Source: Candidatus Parcubacteria bacterium (GTDB lineage: Bacteria; Patescibacteriota; Minisyncoccia; UBA6257; JAPLYJ01). From it: DNA of 5,061 nt. The stretch covers positions 1 to 5,061 of the forward strand of contig JAPLYJ010000026.1 of NCBI GenBank assembly GCA_026395655.1. Direction: 5' to 3'. Position 1 is the stretch's first letter. Each line of letters begins with the position of its first letter. Of the stretch, positions 1-4,602 are shown one piece after another. A program made the translations under genes and the position numbers. The notes beneath the pieces are model-generated. The model saw only the letters and a list, made by a program, of their open reading frames with translations. It made no database searches and was not told where the DNA came from.

Positions 1-2205
1 TCTTTTTTCAAACATTTCTTTGATCTGTTTAGATCTGATATCAGGATCTTCTACAAATAATTCATCAGCTTCTTCTTTAGTAAAATTAGGCAAAATATTA
101 GAAAGATTGTGATAAAAAGTATCTTGATCAGTATTTAACCAGAATTCGGATAAAGATATTAATTTTTCTGATAACTCAGGTAGAATCTTTTCTGGTAATT
201 TTTTTTCTTCAGTCAATCTTAACAATTCCATTCTTCTGTTATAAAAAGCAGTTCTTTGTTTATTAAAAACATCATCATATTCCAAAATATGTTTACGTAA
301 ATCAAAATTATATCCTTCTATTTTACTTTGAGCAGTTTCTAAGCCTTTAGAGATTAAAGGATGTTGTATAGCCATATCCTCTGTTAAACCTAACTTACTC
401 ATCATCCCTCCAATGTTTTTAGAACCAAAAACTCTCATTAAATCATCTTCTAAAGAAACAAAAAATTGGGAAGCTCCGGGATCTCCCTGACGTCCTGACC
501 TACCTCTTAACTGATTGTCTATACGTCTAGCTTCATGTCGTTCTGTGCCTAAAACAAATAAACCTCCATTAGCAATGACTTTTTCTTTTTCAATCTCATC
601 AGGTGGGTTACCTCCTAGAATAATATCCACACCTCTACCAGCCATATTAGTAGCCACGGTTACAGATCCTTTTCTTCCAGCTTGAGCAATGATAGCACCT
701 TCTTCTTCGTGATTTTTGGCATTTAAAATCTGAAAAGGTATACCCTCTCTTTTTAACAAAGCTCCTAGGTATTCATTTCTTTCAATAGAAACTGTACCAA
801 TTAAAACAGGCTGGCCTGATTCATGTCTCCTTTTTACCTCTTGCACTATTTGTCTGTATTTACCTTCTGTTGTTTTATAAATCTGATCAGGAGAATCATT
901 TCTTCTCATGGGTTTATTAGTAGGAATCATGACTACGTCTACGCCATAGACTTTATGAAATTCTTCAGCTGAAGTTGCTGCTGTACCAGTCATACCTGAA
1001 ATTTTTTGATACATTCTAAAATAATTTTGTAAAGTAATAGTAGCAGCTGTTCTGCTTTCTTGTTTAATAGTCACGCCTTCTTTAGCTTCTATAGCTTGAT
1101 GCAAACCTCCAGAATATCTTCTACCTTCTAATATTCTACCAGTAAATTCATCTACAATTAAAATTTCATCGTTTTTAACAATGTAATCTCTATCTTTTAA
1201 AAATAAAACATGGGCTTTTAAAGCTTCTTCTAAATGATGTACGGCCGTAATACCTTTTTCATCAAAAATATTAATACCAAAAATAGATTCTATTTTATTT
1301 AAACCTTCTTCCGTTAAAGAAATAGCTTTTAATTTTTCGTCAACAGTATAATCTATATCTTTTTCCAATCTTGGTACAATCCGAGTAAACTCAGAATACA
1401 TTTTACCAGCATCTTCGTCTGGAACGGAAATAATCAAAGGTGTTCTGGCCTCATCAATTAAAATACTATCCACTTCATCAATAATAACAAAATGATGCCC
1501 TCTTTGAGCCCTATCATTTAAATCCCAAACTAGATTATCTCTTAAATAATCAAAACCAAATTCAGAATTAGTACCATAGGTAATATCAGCTTGGTAAGCT
1601 TCTTTTCTACTAATCGGTCTTAAAAATTCTTGAAAAACTTTAAAGCTAGCTAATTCATCTCTTTTTTCATCTAAAGTTACCTGAGCTTCAGGTTGTTCCA
1701 TTTTATAATTAGGATCATATAAAAAAGAGCCACTCTGGGTTATACAAGATACACTCACTCCTAAATAATAATAAATCTGACCCATCCAAACCATATCACG
1801 TTTGGCTAAATAATCATTGACCGTAACAATGTGAACTCCTTTTTTTTCTAAAGCATTTAAATACGCTGCTGTGGTAGCTACTAATGTTTTACCTTCTCCC
1901 GTTTTCATTTCCACAATCTTACCTTCATGTAAAGCTAAGCCTCCCAAAATCTGTACATCAAATTGTCTTTGATTTAAAGTTCTTTTAGCAGCCTCTCTGG
2001 CTAAAGCAAAAGCATCTACAATAATATCGTCAGAATATCCCTCTGCAATAATTTTTCCAGAAAGCTCTTGAGATTTTTTTTGTAAATCAATCTGAGAAGT
2101 TTTTTCCCAAACCTTTTCTGCTTCGTTTATTCTTTCTACCAAATCTTTTTTGGTATTGATGTATTTTAAATTGGCATCACCTGCCAAAATGGACAGTAAA
2201 CTCAT
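1..2205 (-). CDS. secA: Preprotein translocase ATPase SecA (C-terminus beyond window)
   Basis: SecA is the cytoplasmic ATPase that pushes unfolded preproteins through the SecYEG membrane channel. Reading leftward from the ATG at 2205 gives 735 residues with no stop, so the gene runs off the left edge; usual SecA length is about 840-900. Visible motifs are the Q-motif glutamine (Q85), Walker A TGEGKT (102-107), VNDYLAKRD (129-137), TYGTNSEFGFDYLRDN (209-224), Walker B DEVDSILIDEARTPL (from 243), MTGTA (405-409), ATNMAGRGVDI (518-528), LRGRSGRQGDPG (566-577) and LEYDDV (641-646) opening the helical scaffold region. The family's C-terminal linker and possible zinc site are not in view. Walker A sits at nearly the E. 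coli position, but Walker B is about 34 residues later, so there is an insert near 157-197. Only 19 bp separate it from the hpf stop, which suggests cotranscription. AGAAG abuts the ATG, too close to be a normal Shine-Dalgarno. Identity is certain. Confidence 0.98.
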   Translation of the reverse strand, partial: MSLLSILAGDANLKYINTKKDLVERINEAEKVWEKTSQIDLQKKSQELSGKIIAEGYSDDIIVDAFALAREAAKRTLNQRQFDVQILGGLALHEGKIVEMKTGEGKTLVATTAAYLNALEKKGVHIVTVNDYLAKRDMVWMGQIYYYLGVSVSCITQSGSFLYDPNYKMEQPEAQVTLDEKRDELASFKVFQEFLRPISRKEAYQADITYGTNSEFGFDYLRDNLVWDLNDRAQRGHHFVIIDEVDSILIDEARTPLIISVPDEDAGKMYSEFTRIVPRLEKDIDYTVDEKLKAISLTEEGLNKIESIFGINIFDEKGITAVHHLEEALKAHVLFLKDRDYIVKNDEILIVDEFTGRILEGRRYSGGLHQAIEAKEGVTIKQESRTAATITLQNYFRMYQKISGMTGTAATSAEEFHKVYGVDVVMIPTNKPMRRNDSPDQIYKTTEGKYRQIVQEVKRRHESGQPVLIGTVSIERNEYLGALLKREGIPFQILNAKNHEEEGAIIAQAGRKGSVTVATNMAGRGVDIILGGNPPDEIEKEKVIANGGLFVLGTERHEARRIDNQLRGRSGRQGDPGASQFFVSLEDDLMRVFGSKNIGGMMSKLGLTEDMAIQHPLISKGLETAQSKIEGYNFDLRKHILEYDDVFNKQRTAFYNRRMELLRLTEEKKLPEKILPELSEKLISLSEFWLNTDQDTFYHNLSNILPNFTKEEADELFVEDPDIRSKQIKEMFEKR

Positions 2206-2224
2206 CTTCTAAAATATTTTAAAA

Positions 2225-2563
2225 TTAAAAACCTTTTTTAACTTTTCTATCATGTGCTACCTTCCGGCCTTTATTCTTAGCCACCTGCATTTTTAAATCA
2301 TCCATTACCGCTTTAACAGCAGATTTTAAATCAGCTTCTTCTTCCCAGACATATAAATTAGGACCAGGAATATCTAATCGTAATTCAGCTCGGTAAACAT
2401 CTCCAGACTGATGATGGCGGCTAATCTTAGATACTTCCAGGTAAGCTGCGCAAGAAGCGCCATAACGCTTAAATAAAGGCTCTAAGGCCTTAAATCTCCT
2501 ATTAATGTATGCCTCTATACCAGGCAAAAGCTCCAAATTCAACGCTTTAATCTGTGTTTTCAT
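2225..2563 (-). CDS. hpf: Ribosome hibernation promoting factor, short form (HPF/RaiA family)
   Basis: This 112-residue protein belongs to the HPF/RaiA/YfiA family, which binds the decoding region of the 30S subunit and keeps idle ribosomes inactive and protected. The N-terminal part (residues 1-34) fits the beta strand and long helix of the fold. The family signature EVSKISRHHQSGDVYRAEL spans 43-61, with the usual I-P-G turn at 65-67 and a second helix from about 74 to 96. The tail after 96 is strongly basic (GRKVAHDRKVKKGF). At this length it is the short form: it lacks the C-terminal dimerisation domain of long HPF, so one would expect 100S dimer formation to be absent or to need another factor. 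The stop lies 19 bp before secA, a pairing also known from Bacillus (yvyD-secA). The leader is short and shows no Shine-Dalgarno. The choice between hpf and raiA as a name is conventional; the family call is firm. Confidence 0.93.
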   Translation of the reverse strand: MKTQIKALNLELLPGIEAYINRRFKALEPLFKRYGASCAAYLEVSKISRHHQSGDVYRAELRLDIPGPNLYVWEEEADLKSAVKAVMDDLKMQVAKNKGRKVAHDRKVKKGF

Positions 2564-2592
2564 GTATTTATATTTTTCTTAATTCTAAACAT

Positions 2593-2621
2593 ATTCTAAA
2601 GGAAAAAAGAAATAAAAACAA
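2593..2621 (-). promoter_or_regulatory. Possible promoter of hpf-secA
   Basis: On the minus strand TTGTTT (2616-2621) and TAGAAT (2593-2598) are separated by 17 bp, which would start transcription near 2586 and leave a leader of about 23 nt. A second TAGAAT lies 11 bp further on (2582-2587). The -35 element overlaps the U-tract of the upstream terminator, so terminator and promoter are packed together. In such AT-rich sequence this match is weak evidence. Confidence 0.35.
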
Positions 2622-2650
2622 CCGAATATTTTTTAAAATATATTCGGTTG
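2614..2650 (-). terminator. Rho-independent terminator after the 26-aa basic peptide gene
   Basis: On the minus strand CAACCGAATA (complement of 2641-2650) pairs with TATTCGGTTG (complement of 2619-2628), extended by further A-U pairs around an AT-rich loop, and is followed at once by TTTTTATTT. The orientation of the U-run fits termination of the leftward transcript 30 bp after the peptide's stop codon, separating it from hpf. Confidence 0.8.
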
Positions 2651-2679
2651 CTTGCTTCAAAAAAGTTAAGAAAATAAAA

Positions 2680-2760
2680 TTATTTTCTTCTCTTGGCCAC
2701 TTTCTTTTTGGCTACTACTTTCTTGGCTACTCTCTTGACTGCTTTTTTCTTTTTAACCAT
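2680..2760 (-). CDS. 26-residue lysine-rich H1-like basic peptide
   Basis: An ATG at 2760 opens a short frame ending in TAA at 2680. The product has 26 residues: 12 Lys, 3 Arg, 6 Val, 4 Ala and the initiator Met, with no acidic or aromatic residue. Alanine recurs every five residues (7, 12, 17, 22), giving units AVKRV, AKKVV, AKKKV and AKRRK, and the DNA shows a matching 15-bp period (GCCAAGAAAGTAGTA, GCCAAAAAGAAAGTG, and so on). This resembles the Lys/Ala repeats of histone H1 tails and bacterial H1-like proteins such as Hc1. A role in binding DNA or RNA is inferred from charge alone. Support for a real gene is the strong terminator 30 bp downstream, the intergenic setting between murB and hpf, and the absence of a competing frame. 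No Shine-Dalgarno is seen; the sequence before the ATG is TTAATTAAAAAC. A truncated relic of a longer basic protein is the main alternative. Confidence 0.62.
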   Translation of the reverse strand: MVKKKKAVKRVAKKVVAKKKVAKRRK

Positions 2761-2842
2761 GTTTTTAATTAATGTTTAATTTTTTCGACCAGTCCATTTA
2801 GGACCTAATAGGATTTTTAAAAAAACCAAAAAACTTTTTTAC

Positions 2843-2848
2843 TTTATA
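2843..2848 (-). promoter_or_regulatory. Possible -10 element for the basic peptide gene
   Basis: TATAAA on the minus strand would start transcription near 2836 and give an AT-rich leader of about 76 nt. Only poor -35 candidates (TTTATT, TTATTA) lie at the right distance. The leader includes the short palindrome CCTATTAGG and a GTCC/GGAC hairpin candidate. The remaining spacer 2761-2926 contains the DnaA box listed separately and no other gene that I can see. Confidence 0.28.
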
Positions 2849-2883
2849 CTTCTAATTTTAAACCTAATAAAATAAAAAGCAAC

Positions 2884-2892
2884 TGTGGATAA
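2884..2892. promoter_or_regulatory. Perfect-consensus DnaA box
   Basis: TGTGGATAA is the exact complement of TTATCCACA, the strong DnaA box consensus. It stands alone, between the murB stop and the basic peptide gene, next to an AT-rich run (AAAAAATATATATATTA, 2905-2920) that would melt easily. One box is not an origin; it could be a DnaA regulatory or titration site, or chance. Confidence 0.45.
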
Positions 2893-2926
2893 CTTTTTTT
2901 CTTAAAAAATATATATATTATCAAAA

Positions 2927-3859
2927 TTAAAAACCAATTAGCTGTATTTCTGTTTCCAAATTCACAAAAAATTTTTCTTTTACATTTTTTTGACACAAAT
3001 TAATTAAATAATATATATCATCTGATGTAGCGCCACCTAAATTAATAATAAAGTTAGCGTGCTTTAATGATATTTGAGCCTGATTGTATATTTCGCCTTT
3101 TAAACCACATTGTTCAATGAGCCAACCAGCTGCGATGACATCATTTATTACAGGGGCACCCGGAAATAATTTTAAAAATTCATCTGCATCTTTTAAAATC
3201 ACATTTTTAAAAACACTACCAGCACAAGGATATTCTAAAGGTTGAGATAATTTTCTTTTATTAATATTTTCCATTAATAAATTTTCTGATTTAACACGAT
3301 CTCCTTTTTCTAATTTTAAAAGAGCCTGCCAAACAATCAAATTATCATTTTTCTTAAATATACTTTCTCTGTATAAAAACAAACAATCATTTTTTACATA
3401 TTCTTTCCAAAAACATTTTCCTTCTAAAATCTCTGCTATTTTTAAATTTAAAACAGAATTAGCAATCTCTCCGCCAAAACAACCAGCATTACCCCGCATT
3501 GATCCGCCTAAACTACCAGGAATTCCTGACGCCCATTCTAAACCTGACAAATTATTAGCAAGCATAAAATTAACTAAAGTAGTCATTTTTACACCAGCTC
3601 CAGCAAAAATTAAATCAGGAGATACAAAATTCAAATCATCGTTAATTAATTTAATTATTAATCCCCTATAACCAGTATCACTAAATAAAACATTGCTTCC
3701 CCCAGATAATATAAAAAATGGTAAACCTTTTTCATGCGCCCATAAAACAGCTGACTCTAAATCAGACTCTGTTTTAACCTCTACAAAAAAATCAGCCAAT
3801 CCACCTGTTTTATACGTAGTAATGTCTTTCAATAAAATATTTTTTAATATATCAATCAT
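2927..3859 (-). CDS. murB: UDP-N-acetylenolpyruvoylglucosamine reductase MurB
   Basis: MurB is the cytoplasmic FAD enzyme that uses NADPH to reduce UDP-GlcNAc-enolpyruvate to UDP-MurNAc, the second committed step of peptidoglycan synthesis. I start it at the ATG at 3859 (310 residues), where the sequence begins MIDILKNILLKDITTYKTGG; a GTG at 3874 is in frame but overlaps a TATAAT box. FAD-domain motifs are TYKTGG (15-20), SGGSNVL (52-58), GAG (87-89) and the long GLEWASGIPGSLGG stretch from 106 through GNAGCFGGEI. Probable active-site residues are Arg164 in YRES, Ser215 in AGSVFKN (the proton donor) and Glu304 in LETEIQLIG. The compact length, and YRES in place of the longer type I insert, fit a type II MurB as in Staphylococcus. 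The usual Pro after FKN is Val. No terminator is obvious between its stop and the DnaA box. Enzyme identity is secure; the start is likely. Confidence 0.95.
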   Translation of the reverse strand: MIDILKNILLKDITTYKTGGLADFFVEVKTESDLESAVLWAHEKGLPFFILSGGSNVLFSDTGYRGLIIKLINDDLNFVSPDLIFAGAGVKMTTLVNFMLANNLSGLEWASGIPGSLGGSMRGNAGCFGGEIANSVLNLKIAEILEGKCFWKEYVKNDCLFLYRESIFKKNDNLIVWQALLKLEKGDRVKSENLLMENINKRKLSQPLEYPCAGSVFKNVILKDADEFLKLFPGAPVINDVIAAGWLIEQCGLKGEIYNQAQISLKHANFIINLGGATSDDIYYLINLCQKNVKEKFFVNLETEIQLIGF

Positions 3860-3865
3860 ATGTAT

Positions 3866-3871
3866 ATTATA
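3866..3871 (-). promoter_or_regulatory. -10 element of murB, placed for a leaderless mRNA
   Basis: A consensus TATAAT on the minus strand ends six bases before the murB ATG, so the usual start point (seventh base after the box) is the A of the ATG at 3859. The -35 region at the 17-bp spacing reads ATGCTG, a poor match, so the -10 would have to carry most of the signal. Confidence 0.5.
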
Positions 3872-3900
3872 CACTAAGAAAACAAAAACAGCATTAAACT

Positions 3901-3975
3901 GAAAGCGGGACGCCGGAGGAGTTTACTCCGTTGTTTGTATTAAGTGAGTGCATAGCCTCACGGCACCCCGCTTTC
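3901..3975. ncRNA. 75-nt three-way-junction element, unassigned (murB leader or small RNA)
   Basis: A 9-bp perfect stem (GAAAGCGGG 3901-3909 with CCCGCTTTC 3967-3975) encloses a second stem GCCG/CGGC (3912-3915 with 3961-3964). Inside are two hairpins: GGAG-TTTA-CTCC (3918-3929) and GTGAG/CTCAC (3944-3948 with 3957-3961), the latter extended by GC/GC around an ATA loop. It is much richer in G+C than its surroundings. Both strands can form the same fold. The minus strand is favoured because a promoter-like pair (3998-4026) reads into it and a U-rich stretch follows it toward murB. No U-run touches the stem, so a simple terminator is unlikely. I do not recognise it as a known riboswitch, ribozyme, tRNA, SRP RNA or 6S RNA. 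A repeated palindromic element is an alternative. Confidence 0.5.
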
Positions 3976-3986
3976 TAGAATAATAC

Positions 3987-3998
3987 TGTTAGATAACA
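3987..3998. repeat. Short inverted repeat TGTTA-GA-TAACA
   Basis: A perfect 5+5 bp dyad lies immediately downstream of the -10 box of the leftward promoter at 3998-4026, over the predicted start point. The position would suit a repressor operator. No regulator gene is in the window, and such short dyads arise often in AT-rich DNA. Confidence 0.25.
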
Positions 3999-4026
3999 TG
4001 ATATCAATTGAATTAAAAAAGGTCAA
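3998..4026 (-). promoter_or_regulatory. Promoter reading into the three-way-junction element and murB
   Basis: Minus-strand TTGACC (4021-4026) and TATCAT (3998-4003) are separated by exactly 17 bp, predicting a start near 3991. The transcript would contain the folded element at 3901-3975 and could run on into murB, 132 nt downstream. Its first part, GTTTGACCTTTTT, closely matches the small RNA promoter at 4120-4148 (GTTTGACTTTTT). Confidence 0.5.
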
Positions 4027-4029
4027 ACT

Positions 4030-4052
4030 AAAAACCCCGCCTTGCGACAGGG
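4030..4052 (-). terminator. GNRA-capped terminator of the small RNA
   Basis: On the minus strand CCCTGTC and GGCGGGG form a 7-bp stem (two G-U pairs in RNA from U opposite G) around a GCAA tetraloop, followed directly by TTTTT. GCAA is a stable GNRA loop. The U-run orientation marks a leftward transcript. No such run exists on the plus side of the hairpin. Confidence 0.75.
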
Positions 4053-4113
4053 CCAAACAACTAGGAGCAACCACATCTCATATATAATATTTAATGCAGA
4101 CACTCGCTTAATT
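4030..4113 (-). ncRNA. Putative small RNA of about 84 nt
   Basis: A complete transcription unit with no credible coding frame: a good promoter (4120-4148), a predicted start near 4113 and an intrinsic terminator ending at 4030. The longest frame begun by an ATG inside it has only six codons. The 5' half is AT-rich with a weak stem GAGUG/UUGCUC; between it and the terminator hairpin is a mostly unpaired stretch, CUCCUAGUUGUUUGG, whose CUCCU resembles an anti-Shine-Dalgarno core and could be a pairing seed. I cannot place it in a known family. The adjacent divergent RRM gene suggests the protein might bind or be regulated by it, which is inference. End positions are predictions good to a few bases. 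Confidence 0.55.
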
Positions 4114-4119
4114 AACTAC

Positions 4120-4148
4120 AATATACTCTTTTTAAGGTAAAAAGTCAA
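4120..4148 (-). promoter_or_regulatory. Promoter of the small RNA
   Basis: Minus-strand TTGACT (4143-4148) and TATATT (4120-4125) have a 17-bp spacer. This is one half of a back-to-back pair: the -35 boxes of this promoter and of the RRM promoter are only 12 bp apart. Reading outward from the centre, both halves share TTTGAC and, near the -10, AAAAGAGTATA. Confidence 0.68.
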
Positions 4149-4160
4149 ACAAAATTTAAT

Positions 4161-4188
4161 TTGACACTAAAAATTAAAAGAGTATAAT
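4161..4188 (+). promoter_or_regulatory. Promoter of the RRM gene
   Basis: TTGACA (4161-4166) and TATAAT (4183-4188) are both perfect consensus with a 16-bp spacer, predicting a start near 4195. It is the strongest promoter in the window, fitting high expression of the RRM protein. It lies head to head with the small RNA promoter, so two polymerases could hardly sit there at once. Confidence 0.8.
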
Positions 4189-4194
4189 ATTTGA

Positions 4195-4292
4195 AAAGCT
4201 AGGCTCTTGATTCAGTTAGGCGCGTAAGTAAATTCGCCATTAATAAATCGAGTTAAGCTAGCGGTCGAATTAACTTAAAGCGTAACAATTAA
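4195..4292 (+). promoter_or_regulatory. Structured 5' leader of the RRM gene
   Basis: The predicted leader of about 98 nt can fold into nested stems: GCTAG/CTAGC (4198-4202 with 4258-4262), CTTGATT/AATCGAG (4206-4212 with 4246-4252) and GGCG/CGCC (4219-4222 with 4235-4238). After them TCGAATTAA (4265-4273) nearly repeats TCGAGTTAA (4248-4256), and TTAAC (4270-4274) could pair with GTTAA (4252-4256), which would compete with the first fold. The last 20 bases before the ATG are unstructured and have no Shine-Dalgarno. Such a leader suits autoregulation by the RNA-binding product or temperature control, as known for cold-shock genes; both are inference. Confidence 0.45.
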
Positions 4293-4547
4293 ATGAGACT
4301 TTTTGTAGGAAACCTTCCTTTTAGCTCTACCAGCGATCAGCTGAAAGAGCTCTTCGAATCTGTCGGTACGGTAGAAGCTGTTGACATCATTGTCGACAAA
4401 ATGACCAACCGCTCCAGAGGTTTCGGTTTTGTGGACATGCCTGATGACGCTGCCAAAGAAGCTATTACTAAGCTTAATGGTGCAGAGTTAGATGGTAGAA
4501 AGATTTTTGTCAGCGAAGCCAAACCAATGAAGAGAACTGAGAGATAA
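4293..4547 (+). CDS. Small single-RRM RNA-binding protein
   Basis: This 84-residue protein is one RNA recognition motif and little else, like the Rbp proteins of cyanobacteria and other bacteria, which bind single-stranded RNA in the cytoplasm. RNP2 is LFVGNL (3-8) and RNP1 is RGFGFVDM (42-49), with aromatic residues F4, F44 and F46 on the RNA-facing sheet; the final RNP1 position, usually Phe or Tyr, is Met. The conserved LNG (61-63) and DGR (67-69) precede the last strand KIFVSEAKP (70-78), and the tail KRTER is short and basic, without the Gly-rich extension of some homologues. It has its own strong promoter, a structured leader and a strong terminator, so it is monocistronic. Its codons use more G and C in third positions than its neighbours, consistent with high expression. 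The RNA targets are unknown; the divergent small RNA is an obvious candidate. Confidence 0.93.
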   Translation: MRLFVGNLPFSSTSDQLKELFESVGTVEAVDIIVDKMTNRSRGFGFVDMPDDAAKEAITKLNGAELDGRKIFVSEAKPMKRTER

Positions 4548-4563
4548 AAAATTTTAGGTTTTT

Positions 4564-4591
4564 AAAATCCCCCGTTTCCCGGGGGATTTTT
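4564..4591. terminator. Bidirectional terminator between the convergent RRM and HD genes
   Basis: AAAATCCCCCG (4564-4574) and CGGGGGATTTT (4580-4590) form an 11-bp stem around TTTCC. T-runs follow on the plus strand (4587-4591), while A-rich sequence before the stem gives U-rich sequence on the minus strand. It sits 17 bp after the RRM stop and 12 bp from the HD gene stop, so it can serve both. Confidence 0.88.
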
Positions 4592-4602
4592 GTATCTAAC
4601 AC

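Noticed and set aside
2554..2772. 72-residue plus-strand frame
   Set aside because: It runs antisense through the terminator and the basic peptide gene; its Phe/Leu/Tyr-rich composition is the shadow of Lys codons on the other strand.
2884..2920. Chromosomal replication origin
   Set aside because: Only one DnaA box, no dnaA/dnaN/rpmH neighbours and no change of gene orientation here.
3693..3902. 69-residue plus-strand frame
   Set aside because: Antisense to the start of murB, with no recognisable protein features and no promoter.
3901..3975. tRNA or plain terminator reading of the folded element
   Set aside because: Length is near that of a tRNA but there is a 9-bp closing stem, no T-loop consensus and no anticodon arm; no U-run adjoins the stem on either strand.
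4061..4075. Shine-Dalgarno-like AGGAG on the plus strand
   Set aside because: No start codon follows at a suitable distance; it is the complement of the small RNA's CUCCU stretch.
4198..4283. tRNA-like signals (TTCAGTTAGGCG and GGTCGAATT) in the RRM leader
   Set aside because: No acceptor stem or anticodon arm can be built around them with correct spacing.
4337..4522. 61-residue minus-strand frame
   Set aside because: Lies wholly within the RRM gene on the opposite strand and has Ser/Leu-rich shadow composition.
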